Numbered from the stretch's first letter, positions 1 to 12,330 are shown. The stretch is DNA of 64,000 nucleotides from Aselliscus stoliczkanus (GCA_033961575.1 CM066730.1:116773523-116837522), one strand, 5' to 3'. Made by a program: numbers and translations. Notes: a model not told the origin generated them from the sequence alone.

Positions 1-899
1 AGCACGGAGCAGGGCATTCCGTGTTTTAGAGCTAACCTGGAAATAGCAAGCTTTATGGGTGCTCACATTCCATTGGCAAGAACTCAGTCACGTGGTCACT
101 AGCTACAAGGAGGCTGGAAAATGGAGTGTATTAATCCATAGGAAAAGGAAAAAACAATTTAGTAGTCCATGCCATTGAACATAAAGCTAAATAATGATAC
201 AAAAAATAATCACAGGAGAAGTTGCAGGGCCATATACCATTTTGAATGCGTCAGAAGAATGGCTGTGAGTTCAGCGCCACACCACACAGAGGTGGACTTT
301 TTAGAAAATGGGAGTCTGGGGCCCTGCTGGACCTTTTATTCAGCCAGAGGTTCAGAGGCTGGTTGTGTGGTGAGATTAACAAGGGAAAGTTCCCATGAAA
401 AAAAGTCTGAGAACCATTCTCAGGTGGATGTCCAGGCACTAAATATCCAGATGTGGAGCCGAGTTAGAATCCAAAAGCCTGTATCCAGAGTACTGGGGTG
501 ACAGCATCTCCGAAGGCCTAGCTCTCTACAGTAGTCAAGACTCCGTGGGCACTGAGGAAGGGGGTCCCAAGAGTCTACTCTGAGCCAAAGCAAAGCACTA
601 GGGAGAGGGGGAACTAAATAAAGGTCCTGCCCGTGGGAGTGGGTTGCAGCCTCTCCAATTCCAAACCCCTCTGCCAGCTATAAATGCTGTGCTGCAAACA
701 ATGAGTGAGGCCTGAGGCCAACATCATCTTAGTCCCCTGCATTAAAAACCTGATGTTTAAATTTGAAACCTCATTCCTTCTGGTGGCCTCATCAGCTTCA
801 ACAGCTGAACTGAGGGAGACTGAGAGTTCCAACCTGCACGCGGCTCCCCTCATGGAGACTTGTTTCTTGTTTATTTTGAAGGCAGCGTAGGAGCTTAGC

Positions 900-900
<1 letters not shown>
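1..900. other. Non-coding upstream stretch, no gene recognised
   Basis: I see no exon, RNA gene or clear young repeat here. Positions 60-175 have the look of a decayed interspersed repeat, but I cannot assign a family. The short open frames on both strands have no recognisable protein features. By analogy with LPAR3 in other mammals, where the first exon is non-coding and far upstream, this is probably part of intron 1. That is inference. Confidence 0.5.

Positions 901-962
<62 letters not shown>
901..962. repeat. (GA)n microsatellite
   Basis: About 30 uninterrupted AG/GA dinucleotides, a pure homopurine run on the + strand. It produces Ser-Leu or Arg-Glu repeat frames that are not genes. Confidence 0.97.
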
Positions 963-966
<4 letters not shown>

Positions 967-1480
967 GTGAGAGGTGTCAGGGCTTGAGATAATGATTTGC
1001 AAGTCATCCACGGAGAGGAAATCATTAGGCAATAGTAGTTTTAGCGCAAGCGAGTTAAAAGGTAGAAAAAGAGAGGGCTGAGAATGGAGTCTAGGAGTGT
1101 GCACATCTCAAGACTGATGGAAGAACAGGAGACAGAAATACTGAGCACAACGGGCTAAGAACCAGGAGAAGGTAGGGCCGCAGAAGCTTGGGAGGGGAGT
1201 TTCCAGAAGGGAATAACTATTTTCAACTTCCACCGTGAACCCAGAGAAAAAGAGGACTGGAAACTGGATTGGGGAATTATTCAATTAAATTGACCACATT
1301 TTTATTGTGTGCCCATTACAACCAAGGTTCTGTGTTTATGTTTCAAAGAACAGGGAGGCAGAAGGATACCAGCTCTGCTCTCAACAGATTTAAAAGTGAG
1401 CTTATATGCCACATAAATATTTAATAAAGTATGTTGAATTCCATAGGAGAGGTCCCAAGAATTTGTCAGCCAAGTTTCTT

Positions 1481-1626
1481 TCTTTTTTTTTTTTTAAATT
1501 AGTTTGTTGGGGTGACAATTGTTAGCAAAGTTACATAGATTTAAGATGTACAATTCTGTAATTCATCATCTATATATTACATTGTGTGTTCACCACCCAG
1601 AGTCAGTTCTCCTTCCATCACCATAT
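1481..1626 (-). mobile_element. 5'-truncated L1 3' end, antisense, with target-site duplication
   Basis: The insert begins with a T tract (the poly-A tail read from the other strand) and continues as the antisense of a LINE-1 3' end of the type I know from bat genomes (caccacccagagtcagttc). It is flanked by a 20-bp direct repeat at 1461-1480 and 1627-1646 (atttgtcagcc... to ...tttctt) with one mismatch. That is the signature of target-primed reverse transcription. At about 146 bp it is strongly 5'-truncated. Confidence 0.85.
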
Positions 1627-1646
1627 ATTTGTCAGCCAAATTTCTT

Positions 1647-4600
1647 GAAAGAGTAGGCTGTGTTTTTTTTCTGTTTCCATATCAGCCAAACATTGTTCAG
1701 TCCAGTGTGACCAGGTTTCTGTCTTCTGCTTCCAACCAGCTAACTTCTAACCAGCCCACCGACCCATGAACCAACTATCGGTTGTGCATGACCTACATCC
1801 CCTAATTGTCACCAGGTGCGCACACATGAGTAATAAAGTCTCCTAACCCTTAGGAAGCTCTCTATCTGGTGGTCAAAGCAGACACTGAGGCAGAGAATGC
1901 TTCTACCATGCAGAATCAGGGGGTTCCCCTCTCACCCAGGGACTGAAAGAGAGTCTGAATCTAGGAAATAAAAAGCCACTCTAGGAGAATCCATGTATGC
2001 AAGTGTGAAAGTTCTAGCTGTATAGTTTGGATAGGTTCCAGATCAAGGATGGCCTCTGCTCTCCCCAGGACATGTTTGTACCCATATTGGAAGGAGCAGG
2101 TGGAAGAGCAGAGGTGAAGAATGCCAGAAGAAAAATTTCAAAAGCTCTTGATGGAATAAGGTCGAGCTTATGCATGAGCCCCTTTCTCAGTGTCCTGAGC
2201 CTCCGAGCTTCTTTGTCTGCTCAGGTACTACATCTGGCTCGTGTCCACAATGTCTAAGGATCATCTGTGTTTATAACGTCTCGTCCAGGGCTGCAGGCTA
2301 CAGAGCTTCTGGGAGAGCAGCACTCATCCAGTATACCCAACAACTATCCCTGCCGCGGGAAATGCCACGGAGGGGGATGGATTAGTGATGCCCAGAGAAA
2401 TGCAACCCTTGTAGCTATGTTGGTGTTGCTTTTGCCTCACATCAGGCTGCAGTGTCTCCTGGACTCAAGCTGTCATTACACTCCCCTTGCCCCCCTGACA
2501 GGCATCATAAGGAAAAATCTGTTTCCTTGCTTCAAGCTTGGTTGATCCTTGGGCCCAAATTAACACTTAAATTCATGTTTCTTTCCATGGTGAGCAAGAC
2601 TAGGAACAAAGAGAGAGGTGGAATTTATCCTGGATGACACTGGAAGCTGAGGTACGCGCCCTGTGCAGGGACCTGCTGGAATCCAATGCAGTCATCTTTG
2701 TTTTCCTATAACCCCTATAACCGTGGCTAAGCCACTCCCTTACTGAATCGCTTACCATGTGTAATTTACTAGAGTTCTGGTACATGTAAGGGGACATTGG
2801 GGGCATCAAAAGAATTGTGCTACTGGCTCGTGTCCTTGGGAGTATGATTTATTCCTCTTTCCTTCTCTGACAGTTGTTATATTTATAACCAGAAAATGTT
2901 ACGTGTACTAGAGCTTAGTAAAAGGTTTAAGAAAATTTACAACATAGTAAAACCTTGCAAATAGCACGTTTTGTTGTGTTGCAATGTACTTTAAATGATA
3001 TCTGGATTACTCAGAGTTCCATAAGAAACAGATAGTACAGTTGTAATTGGAGGGGGGATGGTAACTTGGTGACTGGGGAAGGGCAGAGTTCAGGGAAACC
3101 AACAAGGGACTCAGCAGCGCCCAGAGCTAGAGACAGCAAAGAACAGTTAACACCCTTCACTCAGCCTGAAAGCCCAGGGGAGGGAGGAGCAAGGCTGCCT
3201 GTATGGAGATGCTGCCTGACAGGAGTAACCCGGCCAACCCACAGCAACCTGGCAGGGAGGGAGCAGCGGAAATCATTATCTCAGCCTCAGCCTCCTCCCT
3301 CCACCAGATCCCTTGCTGTACCTCCCATTGGCAGGCACTAGAAGGCAAGGGGACCTGTTGATGATGCCTTTGCACAGGACAAAGAGCATATGGAGAAGGG
3401 TGGAGATGGGAGCTGGAGAGGCCAGCAGATGAGATCAGGCACAGTATTCAAGTGCCTGTTACATGCATTTCCATGAGCTGGCTGTCTTTACACAGATATG
3501 CTGTTTTACTACCAGCCGGGCCAGGGCTGGGAGAGCGAGGCAGGGTGGGGAAGGCTAGATGAGCCTCCTGCTTTAGTGATGGGCCTGCTTCCTGACCAAA
3601 GTGCAGAATTCCTGCTGGGGAACCTTCTGACTTGTTCGTTTAGCAATAGCAGCACTCTCAACCCCCTGAGGTCTTGATTAAAATGACTGTTTTCCACTAC
3701 AGCCATTTGCTTTGAAAATGTGATTTTCCTTGCAATATGGAGTTTCAGGATTCAGTGAGGCACTAACCTGGGCTGGTGTGACGCCCAGAAGCATGGAGGG
3801 GTCTCTGCAGATCACTATTGACCTTTTGCTGGTAACAGTGGGGAATTATTGGGAACCAACCATGGAGAGCAAGACACTCTTGAATATCTTTCTCAGGACT
3901 GGAGGCAGGAGACAGAGTCCTGCCGTGGATAAACAAAGAAATACAGCACTGTGGTTAAGTCAGGACAAATAGTTTGGACCAAATTTTGTCTGTTGGGAAT
4001 TTTACAACTTAAAGAAATCTAATTTTCTTCTCATGGAAGTCATTTGCTGTGAGCAAGCACTTTGAAATTTCTCAGAATACATTTTCACCGAGTGACAATG
4101 TCCTTTGTACAACAATATCTCTTTCAGCTAAGAAGAGCCACAACTTTACATTTTAGCATTCTCTTCTTCAAAGCCACTGAACATGTGATTACACAATGGT
4201 CTAAGGATTATTTGCTCTATAATAGAACATATGGACTTGCATTATCTATAGATATTATTACTTTTGAGCATTTTGACTGGCACCTTCCCTTGTCAGAGGG
4301 TCAAAGGACAAAATGTATATGTCAACTTTCTAGCCCAATGAATTAGATGAGATCAAAACTGTGTAACAGAGAAGGGAAACACAGTGAAAGATTTACATTA
4401 CCTTTGGATAAACTAAACCAGGGAACTTGCTGATCCACATAAAGTCTGTGTGTCACCTCTTTGGTTTGTTCTGTATGTTTTCAAGTTTGCTTTCCTGTTT
4501 AATCAAGAGGTTTAAGATAGACTTCAGTCATCAGTGACATCTAGGGAACAATAAATTGGATTATAGTTGTTTAATAAACAAGTCCTAGGGTAGAAGCTGT

Positions 4601-4959
4601 GTGTGTATACCATGGCCTGCTGTAAATCCACCCACTCAGTGGAAATAACAGGCAGTCCACCCTACCTAACGGGCTCCTGAGCTTCCATTGGCACAATAAC
4701 CTGTTTATTTTGCTAAGCTCAGGCTGCAGTGTTCCTCTGTGTGTCACCACCCCTGAGCTGAAGATGACTCGAGGCACGAACTTTCTCATTTCTCAGTCAC
4801 ACCCAGTGTGTGCCTGCCCCTCCTCTTTGTGGCTGCTGTCTGGGGACCTTTGCTACCAAGTCGAGGTACTCAGTGTGTTGTGGAGACCGACTCCTATGTA
4901 GAGAACAGAGGATCTAAATCAGAACACTGTCATGGGCCTGAGTCTACCATTTGCTCTTA
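1647..4959. other. Non-coding stretch, mostly unassigned
   Basis: No exon or RNA gene is visible. Around 3010-3400 the sequence is purine-rich and looks like a decayed interspersed repeat (a possible old DNA transposon beginning near the motif cagagttccataagaaac), but I cannot name the family. The remainder has short open frames only, without codon bias or recognisable motifs. It probably lies in intron 1 of LPAR3. Confidence 0.45.
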
Positions 4960-4972
4960 AGAAACAGAGTAA

Positions 4973-5303
4973 ATATATTTTTTTTTTAGGGAAACAGAAG
5001 GACTCATGTCTTGTCAGGGAGACCACTTCATGGACGGTGCAGTGGCCTGACCACTGTACTGTGCATCTGAAGCTGCCGCTGAACAATATTATATGTCAAC
5101 TATAATTTAACACATATATAGTCATGGGATGTGGAATATAGTGTGGGGATGGAGTCAATGGAATTGTAATAGATATGTATGATATCGGGAGTGGGGGGAC
5201 AGGGGAGGGGGGAGGGCGGAGTCACTTTGTAAGGGGTGAAAAAATAACTATTGCATTATTTTGTACATCTGTAACTAATGATGATAATAAAGTTTTAAAA
5301 AAC
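4973..5303 (+). mobile_element. L1-type retroposon 3' end, sense, with target-site duplication
   Basis: A 331-bp insert ends in an aataaagttttaaaaaac tail and is flanked by a 13-bp direct repeat, agaaacagagtaa, at 4960-4972 and 5304-5316. Its body is the reverse complement of the same family seen antisense at 10402-10579, 10858-11010 and 35155-35360 (attgactctattcc, cacaaagtgataacc). The first bases after the upstream repeat are a short T-rich run that does not match the family, perhaps untemplated. I take it to be a bat L1 3' UTR family. Confidence 0.75.
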
Positions 5304-5619
5304 AGAAACAGAGTAAGAAGCTCAAGCAAAGTTGAATTTAACTTTCTCAAGAGAACTGATCTAGTGTATGAAGATAGGGTAGCAGGCTTGTAACAGCCTC
5401 ACATTGAACAGGCACTTCAAAAGGGAACATGTTAGCTTTATCCAAGAACATCAGAGGCGTTCAGTACTCTATTACAGACAATATCCGTTTAAATTGAATC
5501 TCAAATTGGCTACTCCTCTCTGTGTTTTTCCAAAGAGTAAAGTCACCGCATATGAAACATATGGGCTTTATTTCTTTTGAAATTACTGCAGTATAGAGTT
5601 GATGACATCTTCTCCCACC

Positions 5620-6560
5620 CCATATTTTTAAAAAGAAAAAAAATTATTTATAGAAGAATGTTGTAGTTACAGAAAAACTGAGCAGATGGTATAGAGAGTT
5701 CCCACAATGCACCCCCACCCCTGCACACAATTTTCCCTATTATTAACATCTTACATTAATATGATACATTTGTTACAATTAGTGAACCAATATGGATATA
5801 TTATTATTAACTAACATCTATGCTTTATTCAGATTTCCTTAATTTTTACCTAATGTCCATTTTCTGTTCCAGGATCTAGGATGCTCATTATATTTAGATG
5901 TTATATCTCCTTAGCTTCCTCTTAGTTGTGACATTGCCTGAGATTTTTTCCCTTGTTTTTGATGATCTTAGCAATTTTTGAGGCGTCCCAGTCAGGAATT
6001 TTGTAGAATATCTCCCAGTTGGGATTTGTCTGAGGTTTTTCTCATGATCAGACTGGGGTTCTAGGTTTTGGGAGGAAGATAGCAAAGTACGTACCATTCT
6101 TAACATATCCTATTAAGATGACAGACTAGCAACATGACTGATCCCTGCAGATTTTTACCTTGATCACCTGACTAAGGTCGTGTTTGTTAAGTTTCTCCAT
6201 TGGAAAAATGACCCTCCCCTCCCCCACCTTGTCATACTGCCCTCTTTGGGAAGAAGTCACTGTGCACAGCCCACGCTTAAGGAGTGAGAGTGATGTCCCC
6301 CTCCTTTAGGGTTCAATAGCTACATCATTTATTTGGAATTCTTCTGCAAGGGAGATTTGCCTCTTCTTTATTATTAGTATGGACTCATGGATATTTATTG
6401 TATACTTTGGATTATAATTCAATACCACTGTATTTTGTTGCTTAAATTGTTCTGGCTTTGGCCATTGAGTCTCCCTCTCTTTTGAAGTTGTGTCCCAAAG
6501 AGGGGCCATAGCTTCCGATGCCCACACTGACAGGCAGAGGTCTGTATGTGGCACTGCCCT
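5620..6560 (-). mobile_element. Old LINE-1 (L1M-like) 3' region, antisense
   Basis: The sequence has the antisense pattern of the 3' UTR of ancient mammalian L1 elements (for example ccaggatctaggatgctc, gactcatggatatttattg), much diverged and with no open frame. I see no target-site duplication. It is a fossil fragment. The family assignment is from memory of consensus sequences and the exact subfamily cannot be given. Confidence 0.55.
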
Positions 6561-6774
6561 TCAGACCACCCTGTCTTGTCTGCTCTGGTGAAGCCGTTGT
6601 TCAAACACCAACCCTCACACCTCTCAGCTGGCAGGGCTAGGAGCCAGAATTGCAGTGGGAAATGAAAGCTCTGCGAGACCCAAATTAGAAAGTATGCAGA
6701 AGAAGACACTAATAATGCTCAGTGTGGGTAAACTGTTAGGGTGCATGTGGGCACTTGTGCACACGGATATACTT

Positions 6775-7140
6775 CATCTAATTCTATTGTACATTTAACA
6801 AGCGTTCACCGGGTGCCTGCTATGTGTTGAGCAACATTCCAAGTCCAGGGATGCGCCATAACCACACAAAATCCCTGACATCTCAGTGCATGGGAGAGGG
6901 AACATCACCCCAAGCAGATAGCATCAGGTAGTGAGAGATGCTGTGAGGAAAAGTAAAGCACTAAAGGGCAAAAGCGCAGCAGGGTGGGCGAGGTGCTCTT
7001 TTAAAGAGTGGCAAGGAAGGGATCTCTGATGAAGTGATGTTTGAGCAGGAACAAGGCGTAGAAATGAGTCCTGTGGGCATCTGGGGGAAGAGGCTTCTGG
7101 GAAGAGGGAACAGCAAGGCCAAAGGCCTTGAAACTAATGG
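6775..7140 (-). mobile_element. L2 LINE 3' fragment, antisense
   Basis: The order of phrases matches the antisense of the L2 3' end. It runs from a degenerate caagcgttcaccgggtgcctgctatgtg, through aaagtaaagc and gatgtttgagcaggaac, to catctgggggaagaggcttc and gggaacagcaaggccaaagg. The copy is strongly diverged, as expected for an element that was active early in mammalian history. Confidence 0.75.
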
Positions 7141-7149
7141 CTCAAGTAA

Positions 7150-7970
7150 ACCTCAGGGGTCACATGTGGATTTAAATCTCCGATGCTATCCTGATTTTTC
7201 CATTAATATGAATTATTAAGAAGGAATTTAGTGAGCAAACGTGATAGCTTTTATGTACGAGTAGTCTCTTCTCTGGCTGTTAGTATCCACAAACCACAGC
7301 CTCTGCCTCCCATCTGGCTGGGGTTTTTAGAGGGAAGGAATAGGACTCTTCCGCATTTGTGGACCACAGGAAAAGAAATTATGTGCACACCAAGTGACCC
7401 GTTTTGGCTACACCCTGACTGTTCCTAGGAGGGAGAGTGGAGTGTCACTGAAAGCCAGCTGAAAAACCAGCAGCAACTTGTCTCCTATGATGCAGCTAGA
7501 AATAAAAGCTGCTTGAGTGGTTTTCAGATGTCTTAATTTTCGTAATTGTTTCCACATTATGGGCTGGCTGGGCATTTTTTTTAGAGAATCAAGTTTGGGA
7601 GAGCCTAAATGAAAGCTTTACTCATAAAGTTTTCATTTGGCTTCCACATATAGACTTTGTAAACCAACATTTTATGAAGTCTTAAATTACTCAAGTTTGA
7701 AGTTGTGGTAATAGCTACAAAGTTTAGCATCTTTTGTTTCTGGGTCAGAACTATTCAAGACCTCTATACTTTTAGAAGAAAAGAAAAGTAGAGAGAAAAA
7801 CAACTTGGGATTTGGCAGAATTAAAGTTTAGCAACGTTAAAGTAGTCTGGAAATTGACCATATTGTGTGGCCTAGTACTACAAAATTTGAAAACATAAAA
7901 GTGCCTTCTCTATGCTTCTCAGGGCTATTAAAACAAAAGAAACAAACACGAACCCCAAAGTCTATTTAGA
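7150..7970. other. Non-coding stretch, nothing recognised
   Basis: AT-rich sequence with no exon-like, RNA-like or recognisable transposon features between the L2 fragment and the CTTT/TTCC tract. Confidence 0.5.
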
Positions 7971-7975
7971 ATGCC

Positions 7976-8062
<87 letters not shown>

Positions 8063-8163
8063 CTTCCTTCCTTCCTTCCTTCCTTCCTTCCTTCCTTCCT
8101 TCCTTCCTTCCTTCCTTCCTTCCTTCCTTCCTTCCTTCCTTCCTTCCTTTCTTTCTTTCTTTT
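7976..8163. repeat. Compound (CTTT)n-(TTCC)n homopyrimidine microsatellite
   Basis: About 85 bp of tandem CTTT switch at about 8060 to about 85 bp of tandem TTCC, then return to a few TTTC units. The whole tract of about 188 bp is almost purely pyrimidine on the + strand. Frames encoding Phe-Leu-Ser or Lys-Glu-Arg-Lys repeats across it are artefacts. Confidence 0.97.
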
Positions 8164-8279
8164 ATGCAACACAGTCTTTGAGTGTGATTTGATTGGGTCA
8201 TTCTGTTTTGGTAATTGCCTAGTTATTATAAGCATGCCTCTTGGTCTGTATGATGTTTTGTTGGTCTGCAAACAGGCAA

Positions 8280-8510
8280 TGTAGTGTTGTAGAAAAGCAT
8301 GCGGCCTGCGAGCACAGCTACCTGAGTGGAATCCAGGGCCTTCCACTCACTAGTGTGTGACCTTAGGGAAGGGCGCTTCAGTTTCCTCACCTGCAAAATG
8401 GCTATGGTAATAGTATCCACCTCATTGCTGGGAGGATTAAATGAGATGACCCATGCAGAATGCTCAGTCAAGCACCAGGCACAAGATAATCACTCAAATA
8501 TTAGCAATTA
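8280..8510 (+). mobile_element. MIR SINE, sense
   Basis: Near full-length MIR: the conserved core reads tgtgtgaccttagggaag, cagtttcctcacctgcaaaatgg, then gaggattaaatgagatgac and agcaccaggcac. Diverged but colinear with the consensus. Confidence 0.85.
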
Positions 8511-8891
8511 AAAGTACAGTATTACAACTGTAATAATGAAGATAGTAAGTGACTAACCCAAAAACACTTAATAGTAAGTGCAGGAATTTTCTAATTGGCA
8601 TATTTAGTGACGTGTCAGTCAGCACAGGCATTTAACTGACCCTTTTCATTTTAGCGGGGGAAGAGAGAGTGTTGGATGGAGATTCATTCATTCATTCACT
8701 CCATAAATGGTGGATTCTGTAGACAGGAACATGAAAAGCAAGGTGCCTCCTCATTGGCTGGAGCAGATCGGTCTAATGGTAGTGGGTAAACTGTAAATGT
8801 GTAAATACGAAAGAAAATACGTAACATGTAGCAGGTGCTCTGGTGAAGGTGACGTGGGGCTTTCTGAATGTGGGAGCTGTGGGGTTGCTTT

Positions 8892-10011
8892 TTTTCTTCT
8901 TTTGTTATCCCTCCCCGCATCCCCTTTGGCCACCATGAGCTTGTTCTCCATATCTCCATATCTGTTTCTGTTTTGTTTTGTTTATTCATTTGTTTTGGGT
9001 TTTTTTTAAGATTCTACATATAAGTGCAATCATATAGAATTTGTCTTTCTCTGTCTGACTTACTTCACTTAGCACTATATCCTGTAGGTCCATTCATGTC
9101 GCAAATGGTAAGATTTCATTCTTTTTTATTGCTAAATAATATTCCATTGTGTGTGTGTATATATATATATACACATATATATATATACATATATGTATAT
9201 ATATATAAAATATATATGAATTAAAAATGACTATATATACATATATATGTATATATATTCATTCTTTATTCATTCATCTCTTGTTGGACATCTAGGTTGC
9301 TTCCATATCTTGGTTATTACTAGCAATGTTGCAGTGAACATAGGGGTATATATGTCATTTTGAATTAGGTTTTTGTTTTCTTTGGATAAATACCCAGAAG
9401 TGGAATTGTTGGATCGTATGGTAGCTCTATTTTTATTTTTTTAGGAACCTCCTACTGTTTTCCATGGTGGCTGCACCAATCTGCAATCCTACCAATAGTC
9501 AGGGATTCCTTTTTCTCCACATCCTTGCCAACGCTTGCTGTTTGTTGGTTTATTGACGGCAGCCATTCTGATTGGAGTGAGATGGTACCTCATTGTGGTT
9601 TTAATTTACATCTCCCTGATGATTAGTGACGTTGAGCATCTTTTCATATGTCTGTTGGCCATCTTATGTCCTCTTTGGAGAAATGTCTATTCAGGTCCTC
9701 TGCCCATTTTTAAATTAGATTGTTTGTTTATTTGGTGTTAAGTAATATGAGTTCCTTATAAATTTTGGATGTTAACCCCTTATTGGATATAGAATTTGTG
9801 AATATCTCTACCCATTTTGTAGGTTGTTTTTTCCTTTTGTTGATGGTTTCTTTCATTGTACAAAAACTTTTTAGTTTGATGTAGTCCCATTTGCTTATTT
9901 TTTCTTTTGTTGTCCTTGCCAGAGGAGATGTAACCAAAAAGATATTGCTAAGAACAATGTCAAAGAGTTTACTGCCTATGTTTTCTTTTAGGAGTTTTAT
10001 AGTTTCAGGTG
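8892..10011 (-). mobile_element. 5'-truncated LINE-1, antisense, with target-site duplication
   Basis: An insert of about 1.12 kb carrying the antisense of the C-terminal part of L1 ORF2 and the 3' UTR. Recognisable phrases include gataaatacccagaagtgg, ttccatggtggctgcacc, and attggagtgagatggtacc. A 14-bp direct repeat (tgtggggtt-g/a-cttt) flanks it at 8878-8891 and 10012-10025 with one mismatch. ORF2 is broken by many stops, so the copy is dead. An AT/GT microsatellite has expanded inside it at 9149-9259. Confidence 0.9.
9149..9259. repeat. (GT)n/(AT)n microsatellite inside the L1 copy
   Basis: A short GT run passes into long alternating TA with scattered ACAT and GTAT units, interrupted by about 25 bp of AT-rich sequence. 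It sits where the antisense L1 reads attccattgt, a common place for expansion. Confidence 0.9.
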
Positions 10012-10401
10012 TGTGGGGTTACTTTGGATTGGTTAGAGAAGGTATCTCTGTGAAGGGGATGTTTTAGGCTAGAATCACAGATCATGTTCTAAGGTTTGAG
10101 AGCAGTCAAAAATGGTAAATTGATCATTTGTTATAAGCTCACCAAAGTTTTTGGTAATTCCCAGCTAAGAAAGTATGATGATCTATAGTTCATATGTACT
10201 GGGGACTTGGCAGCCTATGGCAGAAGCAAAAAAAAAAAAACCATACGTGTTATTTCACAAAACTTCCAGTTATTCATTTTTGGAACTCTGGGGTGATTGC
10301 ATTAGGAATGTTTTCTGGAAGAGCTGGGGAAAATGATGTCCTGATTTGGTTAGCATATAAAATTATGTGGTTACATGAAGTTTTAAGTAGAAAACCATTT
10401 T

Positions 10402-10579
10402 TTTAATTTAATTTTTTTTATTTATATATACTTTTAATTAGCTTCATGTATACAACAAAGTGCAATAGTTATACTTTTTACCCCTCAAAGTGACAATCCC
10501 CCTCCCCCAATTCTCCCCTCCCACTCCTCCCCCCCATATCATACTATCTAGTACAATTCTTTTGACTCCCTTCCACCAT
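10402..10579 (-). mobile_element. L1-type retroposon 3' end, antisense
   Basis: T-rich start, then gtatacaacaaagtgcaatag, ctcaaagtgacaatccccc and a pyrimidine-rich body, ending at ttgactcccttccaccat. This is the antisense of the family seen in sense at 4973-5303. A 10-bp direct repeat, aaaccatttt, flanks it at 10392-10401 and 10580-10589. Confidence 0.7.
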
Positions 10580-10857
10580 AAACCATTTTATTTTTATTAT
10601 CACTGAAAAACTCTAAAGTGTGCTTTGCTGGTGAGAGTAATAACAATGAACATAAGCAAATCTTTGAGGCTTTTCCTTTGAACACTAATTTTGATTTTTC
10701 ATAACTGTAGGTGTCAAAGAATGGTAGACTACATTACATAGAATGTGAGCTCCACATTCTATTTGCAGATAAAATTTGTAAACAAAGACGGAATTTGAAA
10801 ACTAGCATTTATTTTTTTATACTTTATTCTTCTGTGTGACTTATTTTCTTTGAAAAC

Positions 10858-11010
10858 ATTTATTATTATTATTAGTTTCAGGTGTACTAAAACAATGTAA
10901 TAATTAGACATTTACACCCCTCACAAAGCGATAACCGCTCCCAAGCTACTACCCCTCTGACATTGTATATGGCTGTTACAATTCCAATGACTCTATTCCC
11001 TATGCTGTTA
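10858..11010 (-). mobile_element. L1-type retroposon 3' end, antisense
   Basis: An ATT-rich start is followed by agtttcaggtgtac, acccctcacaaagcgataacc, cccctctgaca and ctattccctatgctgtt. It is the same family as 10402-10579 and 35155-35360 and independently inserted. No clear target-site duplication was found. Confidence 0.65.
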
Positions 11011-11089
11011 AAAGTCTTTATTTATTACAGAAAATGTAGAAATAGAAAAAAACTGAAATTTAAAAAAATGACCCATAATTCTACACTTA

Positions 11090-11370
11090 TTAATTTTACA
11101 CTTTGAGATTTGATTTCTTTTTTCTGTATCTTTGGAAAATAGTCAAGACATACACATGTTTATATGTGTATATAAATATATGTATATGTATACACACATG
11201 TATAATTATTTGTAATTAAAATAATGGCATATGCTTTTTCTCATATTACCACAACTTCATGGGAAATGTGATTTTCAATGGGTGCCTAATATTCTACCCT
11301 GTGGAATCTTTTTCACCAATTCCCTTGTTCTTATTGCCTGTTTCTCTCAAAAGTAGAATTCAAGACTGAG
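11090..11370 (-). mobile_element. Old L1 fragment, antisense, with AT microsatellite
   Basis: The phrases atgggtgcctaatattctaccctgtgg and caccaattcccttgttcttattg follow the antisense pattern of an ancient L1 ORF2 3' region. An irregular AT/GT repeat occupies 11152-11208. Much diverged, so the boundaries are approximate. Confidence 0.45.
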
Positions 11371-11379
11371 AGGTAGGGA

Positions 11380-12065
11380 GCTGCTTGGAGACATTCTGGT
11401 TTATCATGGTTTTTCTGTGGTTTCTCAACTTCGTAAAACAAACTACTTCTCAATTTCAAGACAGATTTGTTTAAATATGTCTAAAAATGTACCATTTTGT
11501 TTTTAATGCGGGAAAGTTGAATTTGAAGATTTTTGAAGTAAAAATCAGTGAGGTTTTAGGGCATCTATAATTACAAGTTCAACCAAATTTATGAACCAAG
11601 ACTAAAATGTTAATAAGAACTTTTCAAAAGGAAATTAGGAAAATTAAAATATTTTTAGTAGTATAATAATACCAACATCTTTCTGACATATTAATCCTGA
11701 TATTGTTGATGAGTTAATCAAGGATAATATTTTAAATTAGAAATGTGTTTCTCTTAGTTATCTAGAACATATAGCAAAATAAAATACATGATCTTTCATT
11801 AGTTAAAGGACACATAATAATTGCATTATTAAAATTTTTCATGTGGTTCTTGGATTGTTTGTCTTGAATTTCTATATACTTTCAAAACTATTGAAAGCTG
11901 AATTTTCTTCTTGGATATTTAAATTAAATTTTACTAGATTAGTATCTTCTATTCAACTCTTATATGCTACTAGTAACGTTAGAAACTACAGTCTGCCCCA
12001 ACAGCAGTTCGATAATGTGTTATCAGAAACCGTTAAGTAAATTTACATACTTTACTTCAGCAAAT
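11380..12065. other. AT-rich non-coding stretch, nothing recognised
   Basis: Very AT-rich sequence without exon-like features. Short open frames are chance events. Confidence 0.5.
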
Positions 12066-12069
12066 TAAA

Positions 12070-12330
12070 ATCTATGGATTAATCTTAAGGAAATAATTGG
12101 CTAAGTATGTAAAGATTAATGCACAAGAACGTAGCCTTGTTTATAAAAGCAAAATATTGAAAACAACCTAAATGTCCAGCATTTAGGGATTAGTTAAGTA
12201 AAGTGATATATTTATTCATGTGCTAGAATATTATGGAGTTATTAAAATTATTATATATATAGAGATGTTTAATTTGGGAAAATTATCATGATATAGTATA
12301 GATATATTGGCCGGTTGTATGGAGTTATCT
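12070..12330 (+). mobile_element. Old L1 ORF2 fragment, sense
   Basis: The run aaaacaacctaaatgtccagc, then ttagttaagtaaag and gctagaatattatggag matches a conserved stretch near the 3' end of ancient L1 ORF2 in sense orientation. Heavily mutated. Confidence 0.6.

Noticed and set aside
7962..8346. Lys-Glu-Arg-Lys or Phe-Leu-Ser repeat proteins
   Set aside because: Encoded only by the CTTT/TTCC microsatellite.
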